Assembly (NCBI GenBank): GCA_012932295.1 | Contig: JAAONU010000013.1 | Location: 42,298,627 to 42,362,626, forward strand | DNA from: Cyclina sinensis | Taxonomy: Eukaryota; Mollusca; Bivalvia; Venerida; Veneridae | Direction: 5' to 3' | DNA: 64,000 bases | Part shown: one piece after another, positions 11,977-26,900 of the stretch | Layout of the letters: every line of letters begins with the position of its first letter | Numbering within the stretch: position 1 is the first letter of the stretch | The notes under the pieces: generated by a model | The model's database searches: none | What the model was told of the DNA's origin: nothing | What the model saw: only the letters and a program-made list of their open reading frames with translations | Translations under genes and position numbers: made by a program

Positions 11977-14900
11977 GTAAGTAGATCCTTTAGTTATAAT
12001 GTTATTATAACTTGTTGTCCAATCCAGTTGTGCCTTTATTCGTAACATTACTGATGTCTTTATTGGGTTTGTATTATATTGAAAATTTCAATAAGATATT
12101 ATTATACTAAGTTTTTATTTGGCATATTGAAAATGTAAAGCCACTCCAAAAATAAGTGAATGAGACATTGTTTATGATACATATTAAAGTCCATGGACAA
12201 GTCAAATTAAGTGAAAACAAAAGACGTTTTTTAGATTTAAATTCCATATATCGGAAGTTCAACAACTTGTATATACAGTTTAAAAGATGTACATTAAACA
12301 GTTACAAAACTACAGCATTCGAATATAACCCAGAACATGCTATGTGGCACAGATGTAAGTGTCATAAATGGCGTGAATGTCAAATTACAACAAATGCGTT
12401 GGTAGTTTTTCAAAGTAGGTGCCACCACAGGCTACATTTTTATGCCAACACCACTTTGGGGTGGGGGTTGCATATAGATTTGCCCTTGTCTGTTCGTACA
12501 CTGTCCCAATGTCACACTGGTTTTTGTTGCCTGTAAATCTAAACGTATAACTGCTAGAGCCATGAAACTTTCTAAAAATAGTTGTCAGCATGTGAACTTT
12601 TGCACCTGGGTATTTTGATGCAAATTTATTGGAGATCTTCAGACTTATGCCCCCTGATTTAGCAAAAAATAGCATTTTCAGAATTATGTCATGTGTAACT
12701 GCAAATGTATAACTGCTAGAGCCATTAAACTTTTTAAGAATAGTTGTCAGCATTTGAACTTATGCACCTGAGTATTTTGAAGCAAAGGAGATGCTCTGCT
12801 AATGATTGCTTTACATGCAGCTGAAAATATTTTTGTATTTACTACAGGTAAAATCAAAAACATGGGCTTTTTTGAAAAAATTGTTGTTGACTGGTGACTT
12901 TATTTTTTCACAAAAAATTGAAAGTTGCACATAGTAAAAGTCTTTGTTCTTATTATATTTGGATTACAATCTGGAATTGGAAGCATGGGATTAGTTGCAA
13001 AATTGAATGGTATCATTTTTAGATTTTTTGAAATAATGTTTATTTTGGGAATTTCATTTACACTATCTTGCAACCGTGTAAGAATCAAAGGTTGGATTTA
13101 CATTGTATTAGAGATTGTTAGTAAACCTGCTTTCAACAAAACTTGATCTCAACTTCAAATTACTTTCTTTCAGTGCTTGTTGCATTTGATTTAGTTGAGT
13201 TTTAACACCCTTTCATGGTCAAAGTCATTTTTGCTAGGCAATTGACCTAACCATCACTCCTCTGCTTAAAAAAACTCTGCAAAATTTCTCACATAAAAGT
13301 TCAGGGTCCACAGCAAGCCTGTATCAAGTTAGTGACCTGAACTACTTGAGAATGTATGCAATGAAACTTATGTCTGGAATATTATCCTGTTAACAACTGC
13401 AAGCAGAGATGTTGTTCTGGTATAATACTAGATTCTATTGTAGAGGCATGCTGGTTGCAATTTCACAGGTGTAATTTATGTAACACCTGCCTGCTTTGAA
13501 TTTAAAAAGTGTTGCACCTGCAGCAGCAGAATTATCAAGATTTAAAGTTAGATCCACCTTGTCAGAATTATTGTGATACTATAAAATAGCTAAATATTTC
13601 ATTCTTAAAATTTCCTGCTTACATGTACATGGTTATTTCATATGAATTTAAGCTATTTTATTCTATAATTCATAAAATTCAAGGTACTTTATTCTACAGT
13701 TCATAAAATTAAAGGTATTTTATTTTATATTTCATAAAATTTAAGGTATTTCATTCTACAATTCATAAAATTGAAAGTATTTTATTCTACAATTCATGAA
13801 ATTGAAAGTATTTTATTCTATAATTCATAAAATTGAAGGTATTTCATTCTACAATTCATAAAACTTCAGGTATTTTATTCTGTAATTCATAAAATTTCAG
13901 GTATTTTATTCTACAATTCATAAAATTGATTCAAATTGAGTTCTGTGCAAAACTATTGTAGCTACATATAAATTTAGAAAGAGATGTAATAGTTTGCACT
14001 GATGCTAGGAGATATTTTATAGTTTATAGTGAACAAAAATCAATTATAGTCTGATCTTTCCATGAAATGTCTATGACCCAGAAGGGAGGCATATAGGTTT
14101 TGAATTGTCTGTACATCTGTCAGTCTGTCTGCTTTTTGTCCGGTCCATAACTTTGTCAGTCATGGAAGGATTTTGAAATAATTTTGCGTTAATGTGCGGC
14201 ACATTGAGACGATGTGTCACATGCAAGACCCAGGTTTGTAGGTCAAAGGTCAAGGTCACACTTGGACTTTGAAGGAAATTTTCATAAAAGCGCATTGATG
14301 ATCATGTCCGGCCAACAATTCTGCCATTCCCGGATGTATTTTAAAATGACTTGGCATAAATGTGCTGGACATGATGATGACATATTGCATACAAGAATCA
14401 GGTGTCCAGCTCAGAGTTAAGGTCACACTTGTATGTCCAAAGTCATTATATGAATATTTCATAAAACTGCATTGATGGTCATGGTTGGTCAACAATTCTG
14501 CCATCCCTGGATGGATTTTAAAATGACTTGGCATAAATGTATTGGACATGATGACGACATGTCACGCGCAAGAATCAGGTGTCCATCTCAGAGGTCAAGC
14601 CCACACTTACACGTCCAAAGTTATGATAAGAATATTTCATAAAAGTGCAAGGATGGTCGTGTCCAATCAACAATTCTGACATCCCTGGATGGATTTTAAA
14701 ATGACCTGGCATAAATGTCTTAGACATAGCCCGCCCGCCTAGCTCAATAGGTAGAGCACTGGATTAGTAATCCATCGGTCGTTGGTTCGACCCCTGGGCA
14801 GGGCAAAATTTCTCTGTGACAATTGATGCCAGACATTGTGTTTAATGTTCATTTGTCTCTCACCGCTGATTCAGAGTAGATCATGTGTGAACAGTAGTCA

Positions 14901-17900
14901 GTCACTTGCAGAGAAATAGGCAATTACTGGTTAGTTATCAAGGAAAACCGGTTAGGTGGACTGACCGCCGAGATATAAGCTATATGTTGAAATCGGCGTT
15001 AAACTCCAAAACAAACAAGTCTTAGACATGATGGCTACATGTTGCAGATAAAAATCAGGCCTCCACCTCAAAGGTCAAAATCACACTTGTTTGTCAAAAG
15101 TCTTGATACAGTTGTGAATAGATGGTCATGTTTTGTGCATAATTTTTGTTAATCATAGATGGATTTTGAAATAATTAGGGGTAAATGTGTTGAAAGTTGA
15201 GACAATCCTAGACTTGTAATTTAAAGTTTTTAAGGTCACACTTAAACTGGAAAGGAAATTTTTCATAAAAAAAAATTGATAGTTGTTCTGGTTAACAATT
15301 TTGTTATTCAATGCCTAGTTTGGATGTTCTCATGACATATTTCTTGAAAAAATATGCAATTAGAGTTTTAAGTTATTTGGTATCAACATTTATATGATGA
15401 ATAATAATATTTTGTTCTAAAAGAATTTATTAGCTATTATATATATAATGACCTTTAATGACCTTTGTTGTGAAAGGTAACATTGTTTTTTTTTAGAGAT
15501 GGTCATGGTTGCACATTTTGGTTTTTTATCAAAAAAATTGTGGCATGGAAATTCAACATATTGTTAAAGTTAGCAGAATGAAGTAATTGCACACTTGGAG
15601 ATGTCTGTTACGAGTTACTCGGGTGAAATAGCAGCATGTTTTTTAAGTTTGTTTTTTTCTCTCTCTTTCTCCTACTCAAGAGATAGAGGATGTTTATAAT
15701 TATCTTAACATAAAACATTGAACAATAATTAGGCAATGTAAAACTATTCATCTTGAGAAGCCAGATGTTGCATATAATTAAACTGGCATGTAATGAACCG
15801 TTGCGGTACATACTGGCAATTTCTCTTCTTGTTTTTCTGACACCATGTTTTAAGTAAGAAATGCATACCTGTGGACTTTTGAAATGAGTACACTACAACT
15901 TGCATGATTTTGTTCCTCAATGAGGAATCCAGCAATACCTATAACATCTGAATTAGTTTATTAATGCATTTTAATAAACACTAACTGGCCTAGTGGTTGA
16001 ATGGTATTTTGTGTACTGACTGAATTGAGCTAGCAGTTTAAGACTTACATCATATATATACTCCTGTGATATATACCTCAGTACTCTTTAATTAAACTAT
16101 CAAGAAGTTTGAGAAGTACTGCATTTATAGTAATTTTATAGTTTCAACTACTACTGGTATTGCATAAAGTTGTCAGACAGACTGGGAATAACAGGTAAAC
16201 CTAAAGATAGTAAGATAGATTTGTCCACAATTTGAAAAGTAGTTGAACATACAAAATGCTATTAGCTTATGAAAAAGTCTGATATATACTAAATATTTTC
16301 CTGCTTGTTATTCATTTTGGAATAAATTATAAATGTAACATTGTGAAGAAATCAGGTCTTTGTTGGTAATTTTTTATAAAAACTTGTAATAAATGTGATT
16401 TCATACAGGCCCGTTTCTTTTTCTGAGGTCAGTGGTATTTGTCCTGAGGCCAAAGGCTTTCTTGCTGATTTTGAAACAGAAAGGATGTTGACTTTTTTGT
16501 TAGATTTAGTTATTAGCATTCATAAGACAAGGGGTCTAAAAAGGGGTTTATTGTATTGTGCCAATTTTTTCCCCCCACATTGTATAAGTGTGAAAAAGTG
16601 ACTGTTCATTTGCACGTAGAATTTTAATGTTATTTTGCCAATCAAACATTACAATTGCAAGTGTTAAAACAAATTTGCACAAAAGGGATACTGTAAATTA
16701 ACGCTCAAATATAATACGCACTTTTTTTCAAGAATTTTCAGTTTCCACAAAGGTGTGTGTATCATACACGAGGGTGGGCCATCAGACAATTTTTTCCAGC
16801 TTGAAAACCCATAAAATACCGGCCAAAAGTCAATAATTTCTGCCTAAAAGATCATGATTTCTGTTTTGGTTAATTGTCCTTAATAAAATAATAGTTAAAT
16901 GCAACCGTAGCGATATTCTCGCAATGTAATTGTTACCCGCACCGACTATGGCTGCTTCCTGAATGAAAAAATGTTGCCAAATGGTAACTCTATTTCCCGA
17001 CAAAATTTTTGTGCATATAATATTCCAATGCAAGCATTTTTTCCCAGATTTTGAGGCTAGGCCAGGGCTGCATGTTATACATGATCGTCCAGCATTGTCC
17101 CAGAAATCGAGGGCCTGTTCTGGAGTCCCAGAAAGACACCTGATGTCCCGGAAAACATGAAAAACGTGCATACCTTTGATCAGGCCAGTCAAATTTTGTG
17201 ACACATGGCTAATTCTTTAATTATTCGTTATGATAATATGTTCCGATTCGACCAATACACCACATGTCATTGATAACCAATTAACAAATGACCGCTATCG
17301 GCTATCGATTTATTTACTTGCCGTGCATTAAATTAATTTGTAAGATATCTGCCCCTTTCAAAGACTGTCGCCGCAGTAATTGGTGTTAATAGAGATGCTA
17401 CTTAAAATTAAATTTAATGCAAATGCGCGTCAACCTTGCTGACAAAGACTGATTTTTAAATCATTAACTTGTTTGTTGTTTGTTTGCTGTCGTCAGAATT
17501 TGGTATCAATAGAGATGCTGCTTAAAATTAAACTGAGTTTTTCACATATCGGTCCGACAAAGAAAACGTAACTTTAAAAGGTATTCGTGATGAATATTGT
17601 AATTTTCAGGGGTCCCGAGTTCGATCCCCTGCTCCTACACTAAAATTACTAATAGTCTTTTGGATGAGACGTTAAACCGAGGTCCCATGTATCAGTGCTA
17701 AACACTGAGCATGCAAAAGAACCAGGAATGTCTCTGGCATGGGATGCTTTCTGTATCTTGCCCTACCCCCACAACATAAAATAAGTAATCTCTTCAGGGG
17801 GCGTCTGTCATATGGGCAACTGGTACTGATGGTAAATAAGCTTAAATAGATAGATAGATATTGTAATTTTTGATCAGATCGCGCTGATACTTGTAATACG

Positions 17901-20900
17901 AAGCATAGACGACGCTGTCATCAAACGCCCATGATTCAACTTGAATTAGAGTTTATGATGTGAATTAATTAATGGTACACAGTTATTATTTTATGATTAC
18001 TGTTACACAATTGCAACTTAAATAAAAGGTATGAAACTGAAGGTGCTGATGTCTATTTGAAACACGTGCACGGCTTTTCCCGCCTAAAACGGAATCCCGT
18101 TTTATTTTGTGTACTGCCAACAGTAGGGCATTGAAAGTATATGAATAGTTATATGTCCCAGAAAATTGGCTCAAATCCCGGAAATTCGATATCAAAATCC
18201 AGGAAATGGCGAGAAAAATTATGGCAGGTATGGTTTACTGTACACTTTCACGCCAAGGTAAAATTTCTCTTAAATGCAAATGTAATGTGTTCTGATTTGG
18301 TATGAAAATATACAGAGTTGATATTGTTTATCAGTTTATTGCCATTTTAAAACAAAAAAGGCTTGATCATTAACAAATGAAACCTGGTACGTATATGCAT
18401 GATCCACTTAATGAAGAATGTTTTGATAGAGATATTTTAATTTGCGTCAATTTGAATGCTCTAGTTGATAGTGAATATTTAATTTAGTGTAAAAAGTAGG
18501 AAGATTTTCCTGTAGGAACTGAGGCACAGGTTGATTACCAATTATTTCTGAATGCATTCAAGCATGGATGAAATAAATAACTGCCAGTTTAAGCACGTTT
18601 CAGTGATAATAGATTGCTCTTGAAGACTTTTGACTTCATGAAACAAACAGTTTCAGTTTCTCATTTTAAGTACAAATGAAATTTTAACACTTCATTGAAA
18701 CTTGAACTTATTACTGACTATATAAAGTGCAGTAACCGTTCCTGATATATTCTTCTGCAGCATAAGCAAACCAAAATCTATTCTTTTATTAATTTAATTA
18801 ATAAAATAAATAAATTTTTTTAATTAATAATTTGATTAAAATTTCCTGTGAAAACAAAGTTTTGTAGATTTCTACTCATTTTTCTCCCTGGAGTTCTGCT
18901 AATTTATCTCAGTTATGAACAGTAATTTGTTGTTGGTAACTAGATGACCTAGTTTCACTGACATTGATCTGTATCTCCCAGGAGTCATCTCCCTTGTTTT
19001 GTTATGCTGAATGTTAAAGGAAAAATCACAAGACACTCTCCTCCTTTAACGGGATTAGAAAAAACGACCTCCGGATATCAAGCCTGAAACTTTGACCCTC
19101 ATCCACTGCTCGATGATGGTTAACTTATACTGTGACAGTTTATAGTGAGAGAAATGGGAATAGGTCTCCCCTCTTTCAAGGATGATGATTTTGTAAACAT
19201 ATCATAAAAGACTTTAAGCCAGACACAGAAAAAAACCCATTTAATTAAAACAGCAGTCAGTCAATTTGTGCCATTTCTTTTTTTTAAAGCAGTAAACTTG
19301 TTTCAAAATGCATACCAAGTTTAAAGTCTTGGAAATGTGCTAACGTTTGCTTGAAAATATTTATTGCAGAATAACTTGAGAAAGAAAGGTGATTTAACCT
19401 GTTTCCTGACATAATTACTTGAGTATGTAATATGCTTAACTCATTAACAACAACAACTGGCAGTTGTCTAATCTCTTACAGTTGTTGAAATATCTCTGAC
19501 TCAGTGTATATTTTGTGGGTTTAGTCATAATGAGCCTTGTAAGTGTAGTAAGTGGTTTTACAAGGAGAAGATTTTATTCCTTATGCTGTTTTTATGCGTA
19601 TGTATAATATTGTTAAAAAAGGAGGGAGAGAACTTACTATACTACAAACATTGTTATGATTCATATGAAAATCACAGAAGAATATCTGAGAACTATCGTA
19701 GTTTAACTTCTCCAAGATTCATCTAAAATTTAAAAAGTTTATTAAATGCAGAATTTACTCAGTATGAATCTAGATATTTCAAAGCATTTTAACAAGGATA
19801 AACCAAAGTTTTTTTAACTTAATAAAAGTCAATCAGTAGGAATCACTCACTTCTTGAAGCTGTGATATTATATAGTAGACATATTAAATCATACATTATA
19901 TTACTAGATAATCTTGTTATTTTTCTAATAAAACAAAAATGATGATAATGATGATACCATTTTAGATTCTTTTAGCTTCGTTTTAACTTACTCCTTGGAC
20001 ACAATTTATTTCAAATGTAGTAACCAAAAGTAAATGTTATTAAAGTCATGGTGAAATTCCTTCAGCGGGATTCAATCCTGCAATTCCAGGTTCTTGGCTT
20101 TTCACCATAGTAGCTGTCTGAAGTTAGTCAACTTGATAAAAGGACAATCTTCTTTGGCTTGACTAACCAATGACCACATCAAATGTTCTCTGCAGGAAAC
20201 CAGTGGTTCTGTCACATGATAAACTATGTTTTAAGTTTAATTGTCTCTTCCTTCTCAGTGTGCATGTACAGTGGCTATGAACCAAACAGGAAGAAGATAC
20301 AGTGTTGTTATCTACACTGAAAACAATCACACGTAGTAGGTCATAGATTTCTGATAAAATTTCCTTTAAATAGATTGTAATTTTTATCAGTTGAAATTGA
20401 TTTGTTTTTTCTTGGATAGAGATATTATTTATCGTGAATTTGATAATCATTTAATAATGGATGTGGACATATTGACTTATAACACAGACTTAGTTGAAGA
20501 AAGTGTATCTAATGAAGCAAAATCAAATGAAGAAATAGTTACAAGTCAAGTAAGTGAAGAAACTGTGACAAATCGGTCAGAAATAAGTGAAGCAAATGTG
20601 AATGATCAAACAAACTTCCATGAAGAAACAGTGATTTATCCAGTAACTTTATGTAAAGTGGCTCTGACTGATGAAACAAGTCTTGGTGACGAAACTTGTT
20701 TCACACATTTTGGTGAAGAAGCTGTGACTTTTGAGTCAGATTTAGAAATTGAAATATGGAATGATGTAGAAAAAATCATTGATTGTCAGAGTTCAGGTAA
20801 CTTGAGATATTTGGTTATCATATTTTGTTATATATTCTGCAAAAGGCTATAGAAAATGAAACATAATTATACCCACCCCCCCCCCCCCCCCAAAAAAAAA

Positions 20901-23900
20901 AAAAAAAAAAAAAATTATCACTTTAATATTTCTGCTTAAGAGTATTCAAGAAAGCTTGTGCAGAGCTAATATAGCATCTGTATTTTAAAACTAGCAATAA
21001 ATACATAAATCTTGTTTCTTTGATAATTTTTTGCATTTCTGTTTCCCTGGCTTTGAACTTTGCTGACCTTTTTTATAAATCCCTAGGGGAGGCATATAGT
21101 TTTTTAACTGTCCGTCCGTCAGCCTGTCAGTCCGAAAACTTAACACTGGCCATAACTTCCTTATAAGTAAGTTATTAGTATTAGTTTACTTCATACTTGG
21201 ACACAACACCCCATTGCACAAGACCTTCCCACTGACATATATTTGTTTGACCTTGATCCCTGAATGACCTTCACCTTGAAGATCCAATTGTCCAAAACAT
21301 TTAACATTGGCCATAACTACCATATTTGTAAGTGGATTTACTTCATACTTGGACACAACACCCCTTTGGACAAGACCTTCCCACAGACCTATATTTGTTT
21401 GACCTTGACCCCTGAATGACCTTCACCTTGAAGATCCAATTGTCAAAAAACTTTAACATTTGGTCATAACTTCCACATTAGTAAGTGGATATACTTCATA
21501 CTTGAACACTACACCCTTTTGGACAAGACCTTCCCACTGACCTATATTTTTTTTACCTTGACCCCTGAATGACTGGTTCTCAGCTCAAAGGTCAAAGCAC
21601 CTCTTCGGGGGTATAGTCATCTTACAGTGACAGTTCTTGTTTAGGTACATGTTATCTACAAGTGACTATTTTAATAATTGTATAGTCAAGGCTGTGGCAA
21701 GGTATGATAGATCCTTTAAATTGACACTTCTTGAATATCATGTGTATTCAAGATTATGACTATGTGTCATTACTGTAAGTAGTCTTATGATGTGTCCAGA
21801 TTTCATGTAATAAGTGCAACTTGAAAGGAATTAAAGGACCAATTGGACATGAAAGTGACCACATGGAATTAGAGATTAAATTCATCATAATTCTATATAA
21901 ACAAAATGTAATTGTATTTGTTGATGAATGTAAGACAATGATTGGGAGGAGAAATGTTACCTTGGTACACCTTTTAGATTAACATTTCATTTCCTTTTCT
22001 TTTTGTGTGGCATCTGCCCTTGCAGGTAGGTGGACCTGTCCAGTTTTAATATTATGAATTGATGACCTCCCAGTTGGAGAATGTTAATGTGGTCAAGTGA
22101 TGAGCCACCAGTTGCAGAAAATTGATAGGATAAGCTGACGAGGCACTGGTTGTAGAACATAGATATGATCAAATAATGAGGCACCAGTTGTAGAACATGG
22201 ATATCATCAGCTGACAAGGCACCAGTTGTATAGCTTAGCTATGATCAGCTGATGAGGCACCAGTTGTATAGCATAGCTATGATCAGCTGATGAGGCACCA
22301 GCTGTAGAACATAGATATGATCAACTGATGAGGCACCAGTTGTATAGCACAGCTATGATCAGCTGATGAGGCACCAGCTGTAGAACATAGATATGATCAA
22401 CTGATGAGGCACCAGTTGTAGAACATAGATATGATCAGCTGACAAGGCACCAGTTGTATAGCATAGCTATGATCAGCTGATGAGGCACCAGCTGTAGAAC
22501 ATAGATATGATCAGCTGACAAGGCACCAGTTTATAGCATAGCTATGATCAGCTGATGAGGCATCAGCTGTAGAACATGGATATGATCAACTGAGGAGGCA
22601 CCAGTTGTAGAACATGGATATGATCTGCTGATGAGGCACCAGTTGTAGAACATTGATATGATCTGCTGATGAGGCACCAGTTGTAGAACATGGATATGAT
22701 CAACTGAGGAGGCACCAGCTGTAGAACATTGATATGATCAGCTGATGAGGCACTAGTTGTTGAACATTGATATGATCAGCTGAGGAGGCACCAGTTGTAG
22801 AACATAGATATGATCTGCTGATGAGGCACCAGTTGTAGAACATGGATATGATCAGCTGATGAGGCACCAGTTGTAGAACATAGATATGATCAACTGAGGA
22901 GGCACCAGTTGTAGAACATAGATATGATCTGCTGATGAGGCACCAGTTGTAGAACATGGATATGATCAGCTGATGAGGCACCAGTTGTAGAACATGGATA
23001 TGATCAGCTGATGAGGCACCAGTTATTACATAGATATGATCAACTGATGAGGCACCAGTTGAAGAAAATAGATATGATAGCTGACAAGATACAAGATGTA
23101 GAACATAGATATGAAAAACTACTATTTGTATAACATATATAATTATTGTCAACTGGTGAGGCACCAGTTGTAGAAAGTAGATAGGATCATATCAATTAGT
23201 GAAGCACCAGCTGAAGAACATAGATATGGTCCCCTGGTGAGCCACCAGTTGTTTTTTTATTAAAATGCCATAGTGGTATGTGTTCAGCAGGACTGGATGT
23301 TGAAGCTAGTCTTAGACAGAAAATACTTACACCCAAGGGGCCTCTATGTACAGTATCTTCAAACAATCAGTGAAGACAAAACTAGGTAAACAATTGCCCA
23401 AAACAAAAAAATCTTCATGAAAGAAGGCAACAACAGGTAGCTGTGGCAGATTCATAGTTATTACTTGTGAGGATTGAATTATTTTTTTTATATCAACCAC
23501 ATTGACCTGTTTATGGATTCTATACAGACACATTAATTGTCTTCTTGTCAAAATATTTCAGAAGTTACAGCACATCCATTGTGAATTGTAGCCTTTATAT
23601 TGGTAGGCAGTCTTTTCTATATTTCTATCTTTTCTATTTTCAGGCGCAGACTCTTTTGATCTAGAGAGAGAACTAAGAAAATGGCTGAATCTGCCAAAAG
23701 AGGGACATCACAGTGAGACTGAGGAAAGTGAGGGAGAAAATGAAGAAGAAAATTGCCACCTTAAAGAATATGAACATTACAGGACCCAGATTGGATCCCC
23801 ATCAATAAACAGATGTTCTTTCACACAAGACGAGATTACAAAATTTATCAGTAAGTTTGTTTGCTAGATAATGATATGGCAAGTTTTTAAAAACAGTTGA

Positions 23901-26900
23901 TATAAAATGGGGAGGAGTTGACACTGGGTAGAACATACAGGTAAACTGCTAAAGATAGAATGTATAGTTTTAGGAAGTCTTTGTTTTCTATAAAACAGAG
24001 CAAAATAAAACATTACACATTGGCAGGATAGTGCCACTTTTGTGTGCATAAACAGCAGACACTAGAAAATTTGAAAGATGTCAATCAAGCATTTTGAAAA
24101 ATGCAGAGCACAGAATATTCTTTACTCTTGTTCTATTGTAGAATAATTACTGTTCTACACACAGTTACATTTAAAAGTTTGAATTTTGTCAGTAATTTTT
24201 GCTCATCATTTCCCATATGGACTATTGATGTCCATATATATTGCAACCACACATACCCAGTTGTACAGATCAATGGTAATTAACTGTATAAAAAAACTGA
24301 GTATGTCTGGAACAAGAATATCAAGCCAGTGTATTGAACTATCCCCTTGTGGTTGAAAATGTCAGAAAAAATACACACATTGGCCAAAATTTATCATGAT
24401 TGCTAGCTTTTGTCTGACTGAAATGATATTGTATCACCATATCATTGACTGCATTTGAAAATTGAGATAGTTATATACTGTAGGGAAAAGGCAGAATGTA
24501 AGAAAGATGTTTAAAAACTGTAATAATGTTTCGGTTCTGGCATGAAAGCAAAAATTGTGAACTAATCTATTTAAGTCATGATTATCTAACATGTTTAACT
24601 CATGTCGGAGTCTTGCACAGGTGCTTGTTAGCTTTTCTGTTTTTTAGGACAGCTATAGACATGTACTTTTTATGATTTGACTGTGGTACCAGTATGTCTT
24701 ATGGCAAAGGACTATTCCTCTTTTGGATTTGTGCTTGTATGTATTAGAAGAGTCTGATATTATTTTCATCTTGAGTTGTTAATCCAAGAGGTTGTACACC
24801 TGTGCATTTTGAGTTTAAACTATCAGTATACTGACCATGGCTTTGCAAGGTACTAACCAGTATTTTGTGCAGGTGTCTGGAATGCATAGACTTGATACTA
24901 GTTTAACAGACAAAGAAATCCCTTTTTTAAGGTAGCTAGGTGCGGATTTCACTTAATTTTCAAAAAAAGGATAGAAACATTCTGAGTGTCAGAATGACAC
25001 TGAATTTAAAAGGTGGCTAGTTGAAAGTTCTTTCATAAGATTAGTGACAGAGAGTTAGAATCTGATATCAAATTTTACTTACCATATTTCTGAAAAGTGT
25101 TATAATTTCAAAGCTAGATTCCAGAGTGATTATGGCTGAGTGACATTGAAAGAAATAATCATGCATAATGAGATGCTTATATCTTTGACAGTGATTTTAG
25201 ATCCATTACAAGTTATGATGTAATGGCTCTATTTTGTGGAGAAGAGATATTTCTAAGTTGGCCGAATTGTGTGCAATACTTGCACTTCTGCAAAGTTGAA
25301 TCATTGTGTAAACAAATAACATATGGCTAATGTAAAAACATAATGAATTAGCAAATTAATTTTTCATTAGGCAATAATGAAATTGCTGGAAGCTAAAGTT
25401 GCCACCTTCCTGCAGATAGCTTACCTGATAGACATCAGAGATGGCTTGTAATACCAGTATTGGAAACTGATCAGAACAAGAAAATCTTTTTTTTGTTTTT
25501 GTTGTCGTTGATTTTTTTTGTATCACATTTTGATTTTTTTTGTATCACATTTTCAGCCTAATGAAACGAACAAGATTCTGGAAGATTATATACACTTCTT
25601 CATAGTCGTATTGTGTTTTCTGACTGGACTTTTGTAGATTCTGTGCAATTATAATACAAACAATAAACATATTTATAAGTTTCTAATACATTGGTTTGTA
25701 CAGAAGTGCATGAAAATTAAACTGATAGTACATAAAATATTTATAAGGCCTTGCCTTTGCAAACTTTAATTTTTAAGCAGTGATGTATAAGTTTATATCA
25801 TTTACTGCAAGCTATATGCATAATGTTAACTGATTTTATTAATTATGTTATTTCAAAACTGTTTTATTGAATCGATCCTTGACAGTTTTCCTTCCCAAGG
25901 CAATTTTTCAAACTTATTTATGAGGTCATTTGGGTAAGGTGTAAAATTCTTCAGATTAGATTGACAAGCAGTAAGTCTGTCAAGTTGGATAACATGTTCA
26001 TTACTAATTTATTTACATGCTGTACTAATATACTATAGGTTTGATAGAAATTGTTCACTTTAACATTGTTCAACAAAATCAGCAAAATTCATATACTAAG
26101 ATTTAACCATTGTACATGTGAGTATCAATTTATAATGTAAATATTGTCTTTAAAAAAAAGGACATCACCTTCTATCATAGAATAGTACTGGTAATTATAT
26201 ATAATACATAGAATTACTGCACCTGGACAGAGTGGTATAAATCCTTGTTCACATGATAGTAGAAATAATAGTTACATAATAAATCTTTTGCAGTTTTTTA
26301 TCTGATTACTCATCTCTTATTAAAGGCAACCCATATTTTAGAAACTAACTTATGTCAGCAATTCAGGATATTGTGTTTTATAAACTTGTATGCCAAATGC
26401 TGCAATGTGTTCCCTTGAGCAGTGGCAACTTTCTCCAGAGTTTTGCATTTTTACAACAGTTTTGCTATTTTGTGCAACTTTTCAATCAAATTAACAGGCA
26501 TGTGGGAAATCTATTATAATTATGATATGAATTCTGAATAAGCAATTGCAAAATTCACACCTAAGCAAATGAATTAATAAACTACCAACTAGGGACAAGC
26601 ATTATCTGCAAAAGTGAAACAGACAGAATAATCTCATTTATTACATATTGACAGCTTATATACTTGAAAGATGTATTGGACTTTGAAAAATCATTAGAGA
26701 CTTCCATTATATAATATATTTAATCATTGGCTGACATGGTTACCAACTGCGCACCAGTCAGACATTTCATATTGGTTGACACTTGACGATCAGTCTGGTT
26801 TTTCATGTATGATTTTTGGTATTGATTCTCAAACTAATGTGTTGGGAGACACGATGGATTGATTTCTGACTTTGTCTGGTTCCCTAATTAATATATTTGG

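Noticed and set aside
12156..12753. 126-aa (+) and 122-aa (-) overlapping ORFs
   Set aside because: They overlap each other and a dispersed repeat, have no splice or family support, and show compositions expected of non-coding DNA.
13162..13200. Acceptor-like 'tttctttcag' that could follow exon A
   Set aside because: In the phase set by exon A the frame meets a stop after about ten codons.
14729..14800. Threonine-like tRNA gene (AGT anticodon loop, box A and box B)
   Set aside because: It is the head of a SINE with body, tail and target duplication; the acceptor stem does not pair cleanly.
16830..17204. 124-aa minus-strand ORF
   Set aside because: It lies in a CG-richer segment but shows no domain, and the overlapping plus-strand ORF is equally open; possible old element debris only.
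22700..23164. 154-aa minus-strand ORF
   Set aside because: It is the 38-bp minisatellite translated; the peptide repeats every 38 residues only because three units equal 114 bp.
24930..25520. Possible MITE starting 'aaggtagctaggtgcgga'
   Set aside because: No inverted partner was found downstream.
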